Shown: positions 26,728 through 36,451, counted from the stretch's first letter. The stretch is 43,813 bases of DNA from Campylobacterales bacterium (GCA_027065125.1 JAMOOV010000093.1:1-43813), one strand, 5' to 3'. Notes: a model not told the origin generated them from the letters alone. Program-made: numbers and translations.

Positions 26728-27977
26728 CAACACCCATAAGTGTATCTACATTAAACAATAGGATAAAATCCCTTCTTGAAGCAACTTTTTTATCCGTAAC
26801 GGTTGAAGGCGAAGTTTCAAGAGTTACATACCATAGTTCAGGACACTTGTATTTTACTCTAAAAGATGGTTCATCTTCGATATCTTGTGTAATGTTCAAA
26901 GGCAATAATCAAAAACTTAAATTTAGACTTGAAGAGGGTATAAATATAGTCGTATATGGCTCGATTTCAGTTTATACTCCAAGAGGAAGTTATCAAATAA
27001 ATTGTTTTTCTTTGGAACCTTCAGGAAGTGGAGCTCTATCATTGGCTTTTGAACAACTCAAAAAAAAGCTCTCATTAAAAGGCTATTTTAGTGAGGATAT
27101 AAAAAAGAGTATACCGAAGTTTCCAAAAACCATAGCCGTCGTTACTTCAAAAACCGGGGCTGCTCTGCAAGACATGTTGAGAGTAGCAAAAAAGAGATGG
27201 CCACTTATAAAGATAATCTTAATTGACACAATAGTACAAGGAGAGAGTGCGGCCAACAGTATAGCAAATGGGATTAAAAAAGCAGATTCTTTAAAAGCTG
27301 ATATCATCGTCATAGGAAGAGGCGGAGGGAGTCTTGAGGATTTATGGGGCTTCAACGAAGAGATAGTTGCCGATGCTATACACGAAGCAAACACTCCCAT
27401 AGTATCCGCAGTAGGACATGAAATAGACTTTATGATAAGCGATTTTACCGCAGATTTAAGAGCCCCTACACCATCTGCTGCTTTTGAAATGATATTGCCG
27501 GATAAAGATGAATATTTTATGTACATTGATGATACAAAAGACAGATATGACAGAACAATTAAAAATCTAATAATAAAAAAACAGCATGAATTGCAATATA
27601 TTTACAATTTATTAAAACAAAATTCCCTGTCTTCAAAGATCACTTATTATCAAAAAGAAGTCTTTTCTAAAATTGCAAGAATGAATGAAATATTTTCTGA
27701 TTTTTTACAAAAAAAAGAGTATGAAGTGCAAGAAATTTCAAAAAACTTAATTCTAAACACAAGTCACATTATAGAAAACAAACAAAAACTTTTATCTCTT
27801 TTTATCACATCTTACGAATCAAATAATCCTCAAAAAAGAGTTAAAAAAGGGTTTGCACAAATTATAAAAAATGGAAAAATTACAAACCTTGAAGAAATAA
27901 ATACAAAAGAAACTTTCTATCTTTTATCCAAAGATACAAAGTTAAAGGCAAAAGCTATTGATAAAAAAAGTTTATAA
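26724..27977 (+). CDS. xseA: exodeoxyribonuclease VII large subunit
   Basis: This 417-aa nuclease subunit degrades single-stranded DNA in repair. The N-terminal OB fold covers about 1-110 (ISVSTLNNRIKSLLE, VEGEVSR, HLYFTLKDGSSSISCVMFK). The catalytic region has TSKTGAALQDMLRVAKKRWP, GRGGGSLEDLWGFN and SAVGHEIDFMISDFTADLRAPTPSAA. A helical coiled region precedes the C-terminal segment. xseB is not in the window. The 3' end overlaps convergent sppA by 6 nt. Confidence 0.96.
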   Translation: MTTPISVSTLNNRIKSLLEATFLSVTVEGEVSRVTYHSSGHLYFTLKDGSSSISCVMFKGNNQKLKFRLEEGINIVVYGSISVYTPRGSYQINCFSLEPSGSGALSLAFEQLKKKLSLKGYFSEDIKKSIPKFPKTIAVVTSKTGAALQDMLRVAKKRWPLIKIILIDTIVQGESAANSIANGIKKADSLKADIIVIGRGGGSLEDLWGFNEEIVADAIHEANTPIVSAVGHEIDFMISDFTADLRAPTPSAAFEMILPDKDEYFMYIDDTKDRYDRTIKNLIIKKQHELQYIYNLLKQNSLSSKITYYQKEVFSKIARMNEIFSDFLQKKEYEVQEISKNLILNTSHIIENKQKLLSLFITSYESNNPQKRVKKGFAQIIKNGKITNLEEINTKETFYLLSKDTKLKAKAIDKKSL

Positions 27978-28847
27978 ACTACTTCTTAAACCTGAAAAAT
28001 AGCTACTTACCTTTGACATTGCACCATCAATCAATCTATTGAGATATTTTTCATATTTATCTCTTTTTTTCCATTTAGGAACTATCACGGCACTATTTTC
28101 AATAAGTATCTTTTTTGCCTCATATATAGAACCGATTTTATCAACCAAACCTACCATTTTAGCTCTTTGTGCCGAAAAGATATGAGCATCAGCAAACTTG
28201 TCTTTATTTTCAAGCTTCAAACCTCTTGCTTTGGCGACATTGAAAACAAAAAGATTGTATGTGTCTTGCAACACCTGTTTTAACTCAGCCTTTTCATCAG
28301 AAGTCCAAGCCCTTAAAAATGTACCCGCTTCTTTATATTTACCTATTTTTAAAACTTGCTCTTTTATCCCTATCTTTTTGGAAAGTCCCTCTACATCAAA
28401 ACCATCATAAACAACACCGATAGAGCCTATAATAGCTCCCGGGTTGGCTACTATCTTATCTGCCCAAACACCGGCATAATAACTTCCACTTGCCATAACT
28501 CCGGCAACATAAACTACTACCGGTTTTATTTGCTTGAGTCTTTTGATAGCCAAACTCATCTCTACAGAAGGTGCAACAAGACCTCCAGGAGAATTTATAT
28601 ACAGTAATACACCTTTTATATTGCTCTTTTTAGCCTCTTGAATTTGTTCTAAAAATTTATCACTATTTACAATAGGACCGACTATATCTATCCTTATAAG
28701 ATTTGGTTGTTTTAAATTATCTTCATTTATGTTTGCAATATAACCCACACATAACATCAAAAAAAGCAAAACAAAAAAATATTTCTTTAAAAAATCCAAA
28801 AAACCCGTTATAAATCCAAAAATTATCTTAAACACATCTCTCTCCAT
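27972..28847 (-). CDS. sppA: signal peptide peptidase SppA (36K type)
   Basis: This 291-aa membrane-bound S49 serine protease digests leftover signal peptides. An N-terminal membrane helix lies at about 17-37. The catalytic serine is in VMASGSYYAG and the catalytic lysine in KIGKYKEAGT, with GSIGVV between. The length is that of the short single-domain family. The listed ATG overlaps the deaminase gene by 20 nt. A GTG four codons later (28835) has GGAGAGA better spaced and may be the true start. It is the second gene of the mqnF-sppA unit, as in C. jejuni Cj0067-0068 from memory. Confidence 0.93.
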   Translation of the reverse strand: MERDVFKIIFGFITGFLDFLKKYFFVLLFLMLCVGYIANINEDNLKQPNLIRIDIVGPIVNSDKFLEQIQEAKKSNIKGVLLYINSPGGLVAPSVEMSLAIKRLKQIKPVVVYVAGVMASGSYYAGVWADKIVANPGAIIGSIGVVYDGFDVEGLSKKIGIKEQVLKIGKYKEAGTFLRAWTSDEKAELKQVLQDTYNLFVFNVAKARGLKLENKDKFADAHIFSAQRAKMVGLVDKIGSIYEAKKILIENSAVIVPKWKKRDKYEKYLNRLIDGAMSKVSSYFSGLRSSL

Positions 28848-30057
28848 CTATATATCCACTTTTTACCTCTTTTGTATGGAGTATTAACTCTAAAGGTAAT
28901 TGCTCTTTTTTTAAAACTTTATCTGGTAATATTACAGTAATTATATCAGCACTCTTTCCTATTTTTAACATACCAACATCATCAAGTCCAAGTGCTTTTG
29001 CCCCATTGACAGTAGCAAAAGTAATCAAATATTTAGAAAGTTTCAAAACATCAATATGTGAATGAGCAAACAATACGGCTCTTAATTCATCCCAAATATT
29101 TAAACTATTATTTGAACTTAAACCATCCGTTCCAATAGTGATACTTACCTCTTCTTTCAAAGCCTCTTCGATATTTAGCAGTGGATTATTTAAAACTCTA
29201 TTGGAAACAAGACAGTGAGACAAGGAGCCATTTTTTGATATAAATTTTAACTCCTCTTTTTTACATACAACACCATGGGCAAAAATTGTTTTTAAACCTC
29301 TAAATTTTTCTAAAAATTCCATAGCATTCTGCATTGGTTTTGGATTTTGATTGAATATTTTTAAAAATTCATAAAAATCACCTTCTCCCCTGTCTATCCA
29401 CTCCCTTTCAGCAAGACTCTCCATGAAATGGGCAGAAATTAAAAGTTTATCTTTTTTAGCAATATTTAAAGCCATATCCATAAGCATCGGATGGGTAGAG
29501 TATATTGAGTGTATAGATACAGCAGGAATTAAATCTCTTGAAAAGAATTCATAACTTTTTTGAAGTCTTTTTTCAAAATTTAAAAATACATCATCTATAA
29601 AATCCGGATTTGAACCAAGTATCTCATTGAAATAAACAATTTTTTGAGGACTTTCAAAACAAGCATCCAAATCATCTCCAAAACTGCTTATATTGCCAAA
29701 AGCAGTAACTCCGCTCAAAAGCATTTGTTCTATGGCATTTTTATAACACTCTGCACCACAATCTTCTTTAAGTTTATCTCTATTTGCTATCACACTTTGT
29801 AGCCATTTTATAAAATCTCCGTATATCAAGGTTGTTTTGTTTGCCGAATATTCCAAATGTGTATGAGTGTTAATAAGACCTGGCATGATAACGGAATTTG
29901 GGGAGAGATGCTTGACTATTGCATAAGGATTGTTTTTTATAACCTCATCCTTTTTCCCAACCTCTATGATCTTCTCATCAAAACATACAGCCCCATCCTC
30001 GATAATAGAAAAATCATCATCGCAAGTCAAAATGTAATCAGCAGTTAAAATTTTCAA
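28828..30057 (-). CDS. mqnF: aminodeoxyfutalosine deaminase (amidohydrolase)
   Basis: This 409-aa metal-dependent amidohydrolase has the HxH motif at H65/H67 (INTHTHLEYS), HSIYSTHP, SAHFMES, IFAHGV and a late catalytic aspartate (TIGTDGLSSNN). Annotated elsewhere as chlorohydrolase or Atz/Trz, the Campylobacterota member HP0267 deaminates 6-amino-6-deoxyfutalosine in menaquinone synthesis. Context next to sppA and aroQ matches that family in C. jejuni. The start is TTG, with AAGG seven nt upstream. The biosynthetic role fits the ubiE gene nearby. Confidence 0.85.
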   Translation of the reverse strand: MKILTADYILTCDDDFSIIEDGAVCFDEKIIEVGKKDEVIKNNPYAIVKHLSPNSVIMPGLINTHTHLEYSANKTTLIYGDFIKWLQSVIANRDKLKEDCGAECYKNAIEQMLLSGVTAFGNISSFGDDLDACFESPQKIVYFNEILGSNPDFIDDVFLNFEKRLQKSYEFFSRDLIPAVSIHSIYSTHPMLMDMALNIAKKDKLLISAHFMESLAEREWIDRGEGDFYEFLKIFNQNPKPMQNAMEFLEKFRGLKTIFAHGVVCKKEELKFISKNGSLSHCLVSNRVLNNPLLNIEEALKEEVSITIGTDGLSSNNSLNIWDELRAVLFAHSHIDVLKLSKYLITFATVNGAKALGLDDVGMLKIGKSADIITVILPDKVLKKEQLPLELILHTKEVKSGYIDGERCV

Positions 30058-30129
30058 GATCTAACCTTTTTTTGATATTTAGCAAACCTTTGCAATCAGT
30101 CCCCTGTATCCATATTCAAAATTATTGAT

Positions 30130-30135
30130 ATTATA
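30130..30135 (-). promoter_or_regulatory. -10 box of mqnF-sppA
   Basis: TATAAT on the minus strand in TATGATATAATATC, which also gives an extended -10 (TGATATAAT). It lies about 72 nt upstream of the TTG start of mqnF, in the 163-bp divergent gap with aroQ. Confidence 0.45.
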
Positions 30136-30186
30136 TCATACTTAATCCAAATAGAATATATTATTACATTATAAGCATATTTTCTA

Positions 30187-30192
30187 TATAAT
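30187..30192 (+). promoter_or_regulatory. -10 box of the aroQ-flagellar operon
   Basis: TATAAT in TTTCTATATAATC lies 28 nt upstream of the aroQ ATG, with an AAAGGTGAAAT ribosome site between. Every gene from aroQ to mnmA (8 kb) overlaps or nearly abuts the next, so this housekeeping-type promoter may drive the early flagellar regulators. Confidence 0.6.
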
Positions 30193-30220
30193 CTTTTAAA
30201 ATTTTTTACAAAGGTGAAAT

Positions 30221-30700
30221 ATGAAAATTGTTGTTATACACGGACCAAATTTAAATATGCTTGGAATCAGAGAGCAAAATATTTACGGACCAATGAAACT
30301 CGAAGAGATAAATGCACAAATGAAAGCAGTCGGAGAACAAAATAAAATAGAAGTGGAGTTCTTTCAATCAAATCTTGAGGGTGAAATAGTAGATAAGATA
30401 CAAGAGTGTTTAGGAGATGCAGACGGCATCATCATCAATCCGGCAGCCTACACACATACATCAATAGCCATAAGAGATGCTATAGCGGCGGTTCAAATCC
30501 CAACCATCGAAGTTCATGTAAGCAATATCCATAGAAGAGAAGAGTTTAGAGCAAAAAGCTTAACAGCTCCGGTATGCAACGGTCAAATTAGCGGTTTCGG
30601 ACCTTTTGGATACCACTTAGCCATGATAGGTATGCTACAAATCTTCAATGAAATTCAAGCTATGAAAGAGCAACAAGCACAAGCACAAAAAGCTCAATGA
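30221..30700 (+). CDS. aroQ: 3-dehydroquinate dehydratase, type II
   Basis: This 159-aa shikimate-pathway enzyme has the N-terminal motif [18 protein letters not shown] with the catalytic arginine and tyrosine, [15 protein letters not shown] in the middle, and [16 protein letters not shown]. Its length is normal, with a Gln/Ala-rich C-terminal tail ([10 protein letters not shown]). It is the first gene of the long plus-strand operon; its TGA overlaps the pepQ ATG. Confidence 0.97.
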   Translation: MKIVVIHGPNLNMLGIREQNIYGPMKLEEINAQMKAVGEQNKIEVEFFQSNLEGEIVDKIQECLGDADGIIINPAAYTHTSIAIRDAIAAVQIPTIEVHVSNIHRREEFRAKSLTAPVCNGQISGFGPFGYHLAMIGMLQIFNEIQAMKEQQAQAQKAQ

Positions 30701-31722
30701 ATTACATCTTAAAAAATGAAAATGCCGTATTTTACGAATGCGGCTTTTCTTGCGATAATGTAATATTTTTAAAACTTGGAAGTGAAGCTTTTTTTATAAC
30801 CGACGGAAGATATGTTACGGAAGCAAATGAGTTCGTAAAAGATGCCGAGGTTGTAGAAGGCGGATTTGATATATATAAAACCGCAAGAGAGATACTAAAA
30901 AAAAATAGAATAAAAAAGATAGTTTTTGACCCTCTTTGCTGGAGTGTTGATGAGTTTAAGAGATTAAATTCAAAACTAACCTCCCACTTCTTTCCCAAAA
31001 AAAACTTCTCACAACAAAAAAGAATAATAAAAAACAAAGAAGAAATACTCACTATAAAAAAAGCGGCAAAGATAGGAGCAAAAGGTTTTGAAGAGTTCGC
31101 CAAATTTCTTCAAAATGCGGAAAATATTACGGAAAAAAAACTCTTTTTCAAAGCAAATGAGATACTCTGTCGCCAAGGAGAGCTTCAAAGCAGTTTTGAT
31201 CCAATAGTTGCTATCGATGAAAATGCGGCAAAACCGCACTCTTTACCAACTCTAAAGCCTTTAAAAAACAATTCTTTGTTTCTTTTTGATGCAGGAATAA
31301 AATACAAAAGATACTGTAGTGACAGAACAAGGGTTTTAGAGTTTACTAAAGAATCAAATTTGAACTTTTCAAAAAATCAACACTTTAAAAGCAGAAAAAG
31401 ACAAAAGATTTACGATATAGTTTTAAAAGCTCAAGAGAGTGCAATAAAACATGCCAAAGTGGGTATGAAAGCTTGTGAAATTGATAAAATAGCAAGAGAT
31501 ATCATTCAAAGCTCAGGTTACGACAAATACTTTATCCACTCGACCGGACACGGTGTGGGGCTTGATATTCATGAACTTCCTGTTATTTCTAAAAGAGATG
31601 AAACCATACTACAAGAGGGAATGGTTTTTACGGTAGAACCAGGAATATATCTACCGGGTGAATTTGGTGTAAGGATAGAAGATATGGTGGTAATGAACGA
31701 AAAAGGTGCGGAAATATTGTAG
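30697..31722 (+). CDS. pepQ: M24-family Xaa-Pro peptidase
   Basis: This 341-aa metallopeptidase of the aminopeptidase P/prolidase group has a short N-terminal domain (1-115) and a pita-bread catalytic domain. All five metal ligands are visible: D in LFDAGI, D in SDRTRV, H in [13 protein letters not shown] in FTVEPGIYL and E in VRIEDMVV. It cleaves next to proline; whether it is an aminopeptidase or a dipeptidase cannot be told from sequence. It is coupled to aroQ by ATGA and its TAG directly abuts the folK ATG. Confidence 0.9.
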   Translation: MNYILKNENAVFYECGFSCDNVIFLKLGSEAFFITDGRYVTEANEFVKDAEVVEGGFDIYKTAREILKKNRIKKIVFDPLCWSVDEFKRLNSKLTSHFFPKKNFSQQKRIIKNKEEILTIKKAAKIGAKGFEEFAKFLQNAENITEKKLFFKANEILCRQGELQSSFDPIVAIDENAAKPHSLPTLKPLKNNSLFLFDAGIKYKRYCSDRTRVLEFTKESNLNFSKNQHFKSRKRQKIYDIVLKAQESAIKHAKVGMKACEIDKIARDIIQSSGYDKYFIHSTGHGVGLDIHELPVISKRDETILQEGMVFTVEPGIYLPGEFGVRIEDMVVMNEKGAEIL

Positions 31723-32247
31723 ATGAAGTTTTTCAAAAGAAAAAACTATCCTTATCAAAGTTTTGCAAAGTCAAACAAGAAACACTTTGTCCTTATAGGA
31801 ATAGGCGGAAATATCGGAGATAGCATAAGGAGATTTCAGAAACTTTTTTACACACTTAAAAAAAATATAAAAGTTGATATACTTCAAACTTCTCCCATAC
31901 TTAAAAATCCACCTTTTGGATATCAAAATCAAGCTGATTTTTACAATGCTGTAATGCTTATAAAGACAAATTTAACTCCATTTGAACTACTCTATTTTTT
32001 ACAAAAGATCGAAAAAAAATATAAAAGAGTGAGACATTTTGAAAATTCTCCGAGAACTTTAGACTTGGATATAATATTTTATGATAAAATAAGAGTTATA
32101 AAACCTTTATTGCAAATCCCTCATGCAAAATGGCATGAAAGAGTTTCGGTTGTGTTGCCTTCTATGAAGTTACATTTAAAAAATGGTTTTATGGTAAAAT
32201 TATATAAAAAAAATATTAAGGGAGCTTATGAAACTTTTATCTTTTAA
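31723..32247 (+). CDS. folK: HPPK, folate biosynthesis pyrophosphokinase
   Basis: This 174-aa enzyme transfers pyrophosphate from ATP to 6-hydroxymethyl-7,8-dihydropterin. It has the N-terminal IGIGGNIGDSIRRF, NPPFGYQNQADFYNAV, and the signature SPRTLDLDIIFYD with the metal-binding aspartates. A 20-residue basic N-terminal extension (FKRKNYPYQSFAKSNKK) precedes the domain. It begins immediately after the pepQ stop and overlaps flhF by 20 nt. Confidence 0.95.
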   Translation: MKFFKRKNYPYQSFAKSNKKHFVLIGIGGNIGDSIRRFQKLFYTLKKNIKVDILQTSPILKNPPFGYQNQADFYNAVMLIKTNLTPFELLYFLQKIEKKYKRVRHFENSPRTLDLDIIFYDKIRVIKPLLQIPHAKWHERVSVVLPSMKLHLKNGFMVKLYKKNIKGAYETFIF

Positions 32248-33478
32248 TGCAGAAACTCCTTCACTTGCACTTAAAAAAGCTCAATTACAATGTGGGGAAA
32301 ATGCTCTGGTCGTCAGCACAAAAGAAATAAGAAAAAAAAGTTTCAATCAAAGTGCTATTTATGAAGTTGTTGTTGCCGTAGATGAAAAAGATATAAAAGT
32401 CGAAAAAAGAGTAAAAAAGAGTAAAAAACAAAGTAAAGATGTACTACTTGATCTCTCAAAGGCAGCAAAGCAAATTTCTCAAATAGAAGAAATTACAATG
32501 CCAAAAAAAGATAGTACTCAAAATGTTGATAATTTCCAATCTATTGAAAATTTTAAAGAGATAAAAGACGAGATTTATAAACTTTCAGACAAAGTTAAAC
32601 TTATTCAAGAAATGTTTTGGGAAGAAAAAGCTCCTCTAAGAACCGGGCTTTCAATCCCGTCGGAATTTTCTGAAATTTATAAAAGAGCCAAGTTTAGCGG
32701 AATGGACAAAAATGATTTAGACTCAATAATGGAATTAACAGTCGAGCATATGCCCTATAGTATGAGAAAAAATAGCAAAACTGTAAAAAGATATTTTCAA
32801 GTACTTCTAAGAAAAATGATTCCTATTAGATTAGAGTCTGACATACACAGAGGTCAAAAAAGAGTTATAATGTTTGTTGGTCCAACTGGGGTTGGGAAAA
32901 CAACGACTCTTGCAAAACTTGCTGCAAGATATTCATACATCAAAAACAAAAGAGAGAAAGTTGGCATCATAACTATGGATACATACAGAATAGGAGCTGT
33001 AGAACAACTTTTTCAATATGCAAAAATGATGAGACTTCCTATTGAAGATGTTATAGATATTAATGATTTTCAAAGAGCTATCCAATCTTTGTCGTATTGC
33101 GACACAATTCTTATAGATACCATAGGTAGTTCTCAATATGATGAAAAAAAACTTCTCAAAATTGAGGAGTTTATAAAAAAGGCAGGATCAGATATAGATG
33201 TCAATCTTGTTTTATCTTCCGCCACAAAACTTGAAGATTTAAGGGAAATATATAATAACTTCGAATATCTCAACATAGATACTTTAATATTTACTAAATT
33301 TGACGAAACAAAAAATTTTGGTAATATTTTTTCTCTCGTTAAAGAGGTAAATAAACCACTTAGTTACTTTTCAACGGGACAAGAGGTACCCGATGACATT
33401 ATGTGTGCAAGTAGCGAATTTCTTGTGGATTGTATTCTTGACGGATTTAAGAGGAATAAAAATGCAAAATCAAGCTGA
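32228..33478 (+). CDS. flhF: FlhF, SRP-type GTPase for polar flagellum placement
   Basis: This 416-aa GTPase of the Ffh/FtsY family localises the flagellar base to the pole. In Campylobacter it is also needed for sigma-54 flagellar gene expression. A charged basic N-terminal domain (1-140) precedes N and G domains. G1 is GPTGVGKTTTLAKLA, then TMDTYRIGAVEQL. G3 reads DTIGSSQYD instead of DTAGRS, and G4 FTKFDET instead of TKLDET. The substitutions at G3 are non-standard but the P-loop is intact. GGGAGCTT precedes the ATG; flhG starts inside its end. Confidence 0.95.
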   Translation: MKLLSFNAETPSLALKKAQLQCGENALVVSTKEIRKKSFNQSAIYEVVVAVDEKDIKVEKRVKKSKKQSKDVLLDLSKAAKQISQIEEITMPKKDSTQNVDNFQSIENFKEIKDEIYKLSDKVKLIQEMFWEEKAPLRTGLSIPSEFSEIYKRAKFSGMDKNDLDSIMELTVEHMPYSMRKNSKTVKRYFQVLLRKMIPIRLESDIHRGQKRVIMFVGPTGVGKTTTLAKLAARYSYIKNKREKVGIITMDTYRIGAVEQLFQYAKMMRLPIEDVIDINDFQRAIQSLSYCDTILIDTIGSSQYDEKKLLKIEEFIKKAGSDIDVNLVLSSATKLEDLREIYNNFEYLNIDTLIFTKFDETKNFGNIFSLVKEVNKPLSYFSTGQEVPDDIMCASSEFLVDCILDGFKRNKNAKSS

Positions 33479-34331
33479 TAAATTAAAAAAAATCGTAACT
33501 ACCGATAAGACAAGAACTCCAAATACAAAATTTATAGCCATTACAAGTGGCAAAGGTGGTGTGGGTAAAAGTACTGTTAGTGTAAATATGGCAGTATCGC
33601 TATCTAATTTTGGCTACAAAGTAGCACTATTTGATGCTGATATCGGTTTAGCCAATCTTGATGTTTTACTAAAAGTGAGATGTGAAAAAAATATTTTAAA
33701 TGTCTTAAAAGGAGAGTGTTCTTTAGATGACATAATCGCTCCTATAAGAAAAAATTTGATACTAATTCCAGGTGATAGCGGAGATGAGATACTAAAATAT
33801 AGTGATCAATTTATTTATGAAAGATTCATTGAAGAAGCAAGTTCTCTTGATGATCTTGATTATATCATTATTGATACTGGTGCCGGAATAGGAGAGCATA
33901 CAAGACTATTTTTAAATGCTTCTGATGAAGTTATCGTAGTTACCGTACCTGATCCTGCGGCTATCACCGATGCATATGCCACGATAAAGATAACAAGCAA
34001 ATTCAAATCTCATGCATACATGCTTTTAAATATGGTTAAAAATGAAAATGAAGCCAAAATAATTTTTGATAAAATCAATAAAGTTGCCAAATCAAATATA
34101 GACGATAATTTTGTTTTAAGTCTTATCGGAAGTATCAAAAATGATAAAAATGTTGCAAAAAGTATAAGAAACAGAACTATTTTTGTTGATGAGTATCCAA
34201 ACTCTTCAACAACTGCCGAAATGAAAGGTATCATTAAAAAACTTATTTTAAAATTGGAACATAAAGTGCTTGAAGATGGCAAAGAAAAAAGTTTTGGTGA
34301 ATTTTTTAAAAGATTATTTGAACAATTTTAG
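33462..34331 (+). CDS. flhG: FlhG (YlxH/FleN), ParA-type flagellar number regulator
   Basis: This MinD/ParA-like ATPase stimulates FlhF and limits flagellar number; in C. jejuni it also influences cell division. Starting at ATG 33462 it is 289 aa and begins MQNQADKLKKI, which matches the FlhF-activating DQAxxLR-type N-terminal motif. The deviant Walker A is TSGKGGVGKST, followed by LFDADIGLANLDVLL and DTGAGIGEHTRLFL. The track start 23 codons earlier would read backwards into flhF and lacks a ribosome site; AAGAGGAATAAA precedes 33462. Confidence 0.94.
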   Translation: MQNQADKLKKIVTTDKTRTPNTKFIAITSGKGGVGKSTVSVNMAVSLSNFGYKVALFDADIGLANLDVLLKVRCEKNILNVLKGECSLDDIIAPIRKNLILIPGDSGDEILKYSDQFIYERFIEEASSLDDLDYIIIDTGAGIGEHTRLFLNASDEVIVVTVPDPAAITDAYATIKITSKFKSHAYMLLNMVKNENEAKIIFDKINKVAKSNIDDNFVLSLIGSIKNDKNVAKSIRNRTIFVDEYPNSSTTAEMKGIIKKLILKLEHKVLEDGKEKSFGEFFKRLFEQF

Positions 34332-34344
34332 TTAAGGAATTTAT

Positions 34345-34707
34345 TTGAGGATAGAGAATTTTATATATTTTTTTACAATTTGCGGTTTTTTTATAGGATT
34401 GGTATTTTCTATAATCAATTTTAATGAACCGGAATATGTTCTATTTTATACTGCTATTATCACACTATTTTTCTATCTACTCATTCATGTTGCTGTGGCA
34501 AATTTTCTTGATGTTAGAATACTTTCCAAAAATATATTTAACAAAGTAAAATATGAAGAAATTAGTGATTATTTTATATATGAAATGGAAACAAGAGAGA
34601 AAAAAATCAACTCTCTTGTCAATGTACTTGAAAAGATACAAGCAAAGGATACAAATAATATAGCCAAAACAAGGGAAAATGACAACTATGACAAAATTGC
34701 AGCTTAA
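34345..34707 (+). CDS. small membrane protein between flhG and fliA (Cj0062 type)
   Basis: This 120-aa protein has two membrane helices (about 4-24 and 31-56) and a cytoplasmic, charged helical tail (EISDYFIYEMETREKKIN). The start is TTG with TAAGGAATTTA upstream. The last 29 nt overlap fliA. The same-sized membrane protein occupies this place in C. jejuni (Cj0062c, from memory). I know of no characterised function; the fixed location between FlhG and sigma-28 suggests a flagellar or polar role. Confidence 0.78.
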   Translation: MRIENFIYFFTICGFFIGLVFSIINFNEPEYVLFYTAIITLFFYLLIHVAVANFLDVRILSKNIFNKVKYEEISDYFIYEMETREKKINSLVNVLEKIQAKDTNNIAKTRENDNYDKIAA

Positions 34708-35392
34708 TGAATATCAAAAGCAAATCAAAGAACAAAAAGATGAGCTTGTATTGCAATTTTTACCGGCAGTTAGGGCTATGGCATACAGGCTAAAAGAGAG
34801 ATTGCCGGGAAGCATAGATGTAAATGATTTGATATCTATAGGTACTGAAGAAGCTATAAAACTCTCAAGAAGATACGATGAAAATAAAAATGATTTTTTT
34901 TGGGGATATGCAAAACAGAGGGTTTACGGCTCTATGCTTGATTATTTAAGAAGTCTTGATACTCTTAGTAGAAACAATAGACGACTCATAAAAGCCATAG
35001 ATGCAGAGTGCGAAAAATATCTCGAAGAGCATGAAGATGAACCAGACGATGAATATCTTGCAAAAACTTTAGGAGAAAATGTACAAAAAATACAAGAGGT
35101 TAGAAATATCTCAGAAACATCTATGGTATTGCCAATTAACGAACAAATGGTTATAATGGATAAATGCAATACTGAAAAAATTGTTGAAAAAGATGAATTA
35201 ATCGAAATCATAAAAGGAATTTTACAAACTTTTAAAGAGAGGGAGCAATTAATCATTCAACTATACTATTTTGAAGAGTTAAGTTTAAAAGAGATAAGCT
35301 CTATCTTAGACATAAGTGAATCAAGAATATCTCAAATTCATAAAAAACTTATCATAAAGATAAGAAATTTATTAGGAAACAACGATGGCTGA
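34679..35392 (+). CDS. fliA: sigma-28 (FliA) flagellar sigma factor
   Basis: This 237-aa sigma-70 family factor directs late flagellar genes such as flaA. Region 2 has PGSIDVNDLISIGTEEAIKLSRRYD and RVYGSMLDYLRSLD. Region 4 has ELSLKEISSILDISESRISQIHKKLI, a typical HTH. AAGGGAAA precedes the first ATG; a second in-frame ATG three codons later is also possible. It overlaps both the upstream membrane-protein gene and fliM (8 nt). No flgM is seen in the window. Confidence 0.96.
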   Translation: MTTMTKLQLNEYQKQIKEQKDELVLQFLPAVRAMAYRLKERLPGSIDVNDLISIGTEEAIKLSRRYDENKNDFFWGYAKQRVYGSMLDYLRSLDTLSRNNRRLIKAIDAECEKYLEEHEDEPDDEYLAKTLGENVQKIQEVRNISETSMVLPINEQMVIMDKCNTEKIVEKDELIEIIKGILQTFKEREQLIIQLYYFEELSLKEISSILDISESRISQIHKKLIIKIRNLLGNNDG

Positions 35393-36434
35393 CATACTAA
35401 GTCAAGAAGAGATTGATGCACTGCTTGAAGTTGTTGATGATGAGGAATCAGCAGATATTGTTGCGGATGAAGTAATAGACCAAAGACAGATAATATTATA
35501 CGACTTCAAAAGACCAAATCGTGTCAGCAAAGAGCAACTAAGAGCCGTAAAAGGCATACACGATAAAATGGCAAGAAATCTCTCGTCACAAATCTCAGCT
35601 ATCATGAGATCTATAGTTGAAATCCAACTGCATTCCGTAGATCAAATGACTTATGGCGAATTTTTGATGAGCTTACCCAGTCCTACCAGTTTTAATGTAT
35701 TTTCTATGAAACCGCTTGACGGAAGTGGAATTATAGAGATAAATCCCTCTATAGCTTTTCCAATGATAGATAGACTGCTTGGCGGAAAAGGAGAGAGTTT
35801 TGAATCCAGCAGAGAATTAACCGATATAGAACTTAACCTTCTTGATGCAATCCTGAGGATTATAACACAAAAATTAAGAGCGGCTTGGGAACCTATAGCA
35901 GATATATATCCAAACATAGAAACAAAAGAATCAAGTCCAAATGTAGTGCAAATCGTTTCTCAAAATGAGATAGTCATCATGGTTGTTATGGAACTTATAG
36001 TAGGAAATTCAAGTGGAATGATAAACATTTGCTATCCTGTCATATATCTTGAGTCTATCTTGCCAAAACTTGCAAACAGAGACATAATGCTCGGAAGTTC
36101 AAGCACTAAAAAAAGCAGAAACAAAGAGTTGAATGTCCTTATAAAAAGAGCAGATATAAATGTTGAAGGTGTTTTAGGAAGAACAACTCTAAGTGTCAAA
36201 GAATTACTTGATTTGAAAAAAAATGATATAATTAGACTTGATAGAAATGCTGATGATACTGCGATAGTAAGTGTCAATAAAAAAGATATGTTTATTGGAG
36301 AGATCGGCATACACAGATTTAGAAAATCCATAAAAATAACCGAATTTATCAAAAGTGATAAAGATGAAATAAAAGAGTATTTAGAAATTGTTGAAAAAGA
36401 GAGAAAAGAAAAAGTTTCTACGGTTAGTGCATAA
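35385..36434 (+). CDS. fliM: flagellar motor switch protein FliM
   Basis: This 349-aa C-ring protein begins with the CheY-P binding motif LSQEEIDALLEVV at 4-17. Its CheC-like middle domain covers about 50-235 (HSVDQMTYGEFLMSLPSPT, with FPMIDRLLGGKGE) and the C-terminal SpoA (FliN-like) domain about 255-335 (LKVSVKELLDLKKNDIIRLD pattern). The length is normal. It starts within fliA and is followed by fliY after 17 nt. Confidence 0.97.
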   Translation: MADILSQEEIDALLEVVDDEESADIVADEVIDQRQIILYDFKRPNRVSKEQLRAVKGIHDKMARNLSSQISAIMRSIVEIQLHSVDQMTYGEFLMSLPSPTSFNVFSMKPLDGSGIIEINPSIAFPMIDRLLGGKGESFESSRELTDIELNLLDAILRIITQKLRAAWEPIADIYPNIETKESSPNVVQIVSQNEIVIMVVMELIVGNSSGMINICYPVIYLESILPKLANRDIMLGSSSTKKSRNKELNVLIKRADINVEGVLGRTTLSVKELLDLKKNDIIRLDRNADDTAIVSVNKKDMFIGEIGIHRFRKSIKITEFIKSDKDEIKEYLEIVEKERKEKVSTVSA

Positions 36435-36451
36435 AGAAGGAGAATTGCATA

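Noticed and set aside
33393-33461. Longer flhG start inside flhF
   Set aside because: The extra 23 residues look unlike the family and have no ribosome site; MQNQADKLKKI matches the expected FlhG N-terminus.
32228-33478. FlhF as an inactive GTPase because of DTIGSS and TKFDET
   Set aside because: FlhF proteins tolerate variation at these motifs, and the P-loop and DTYRIGAVEQL region are intact, so I do not call it inactive.
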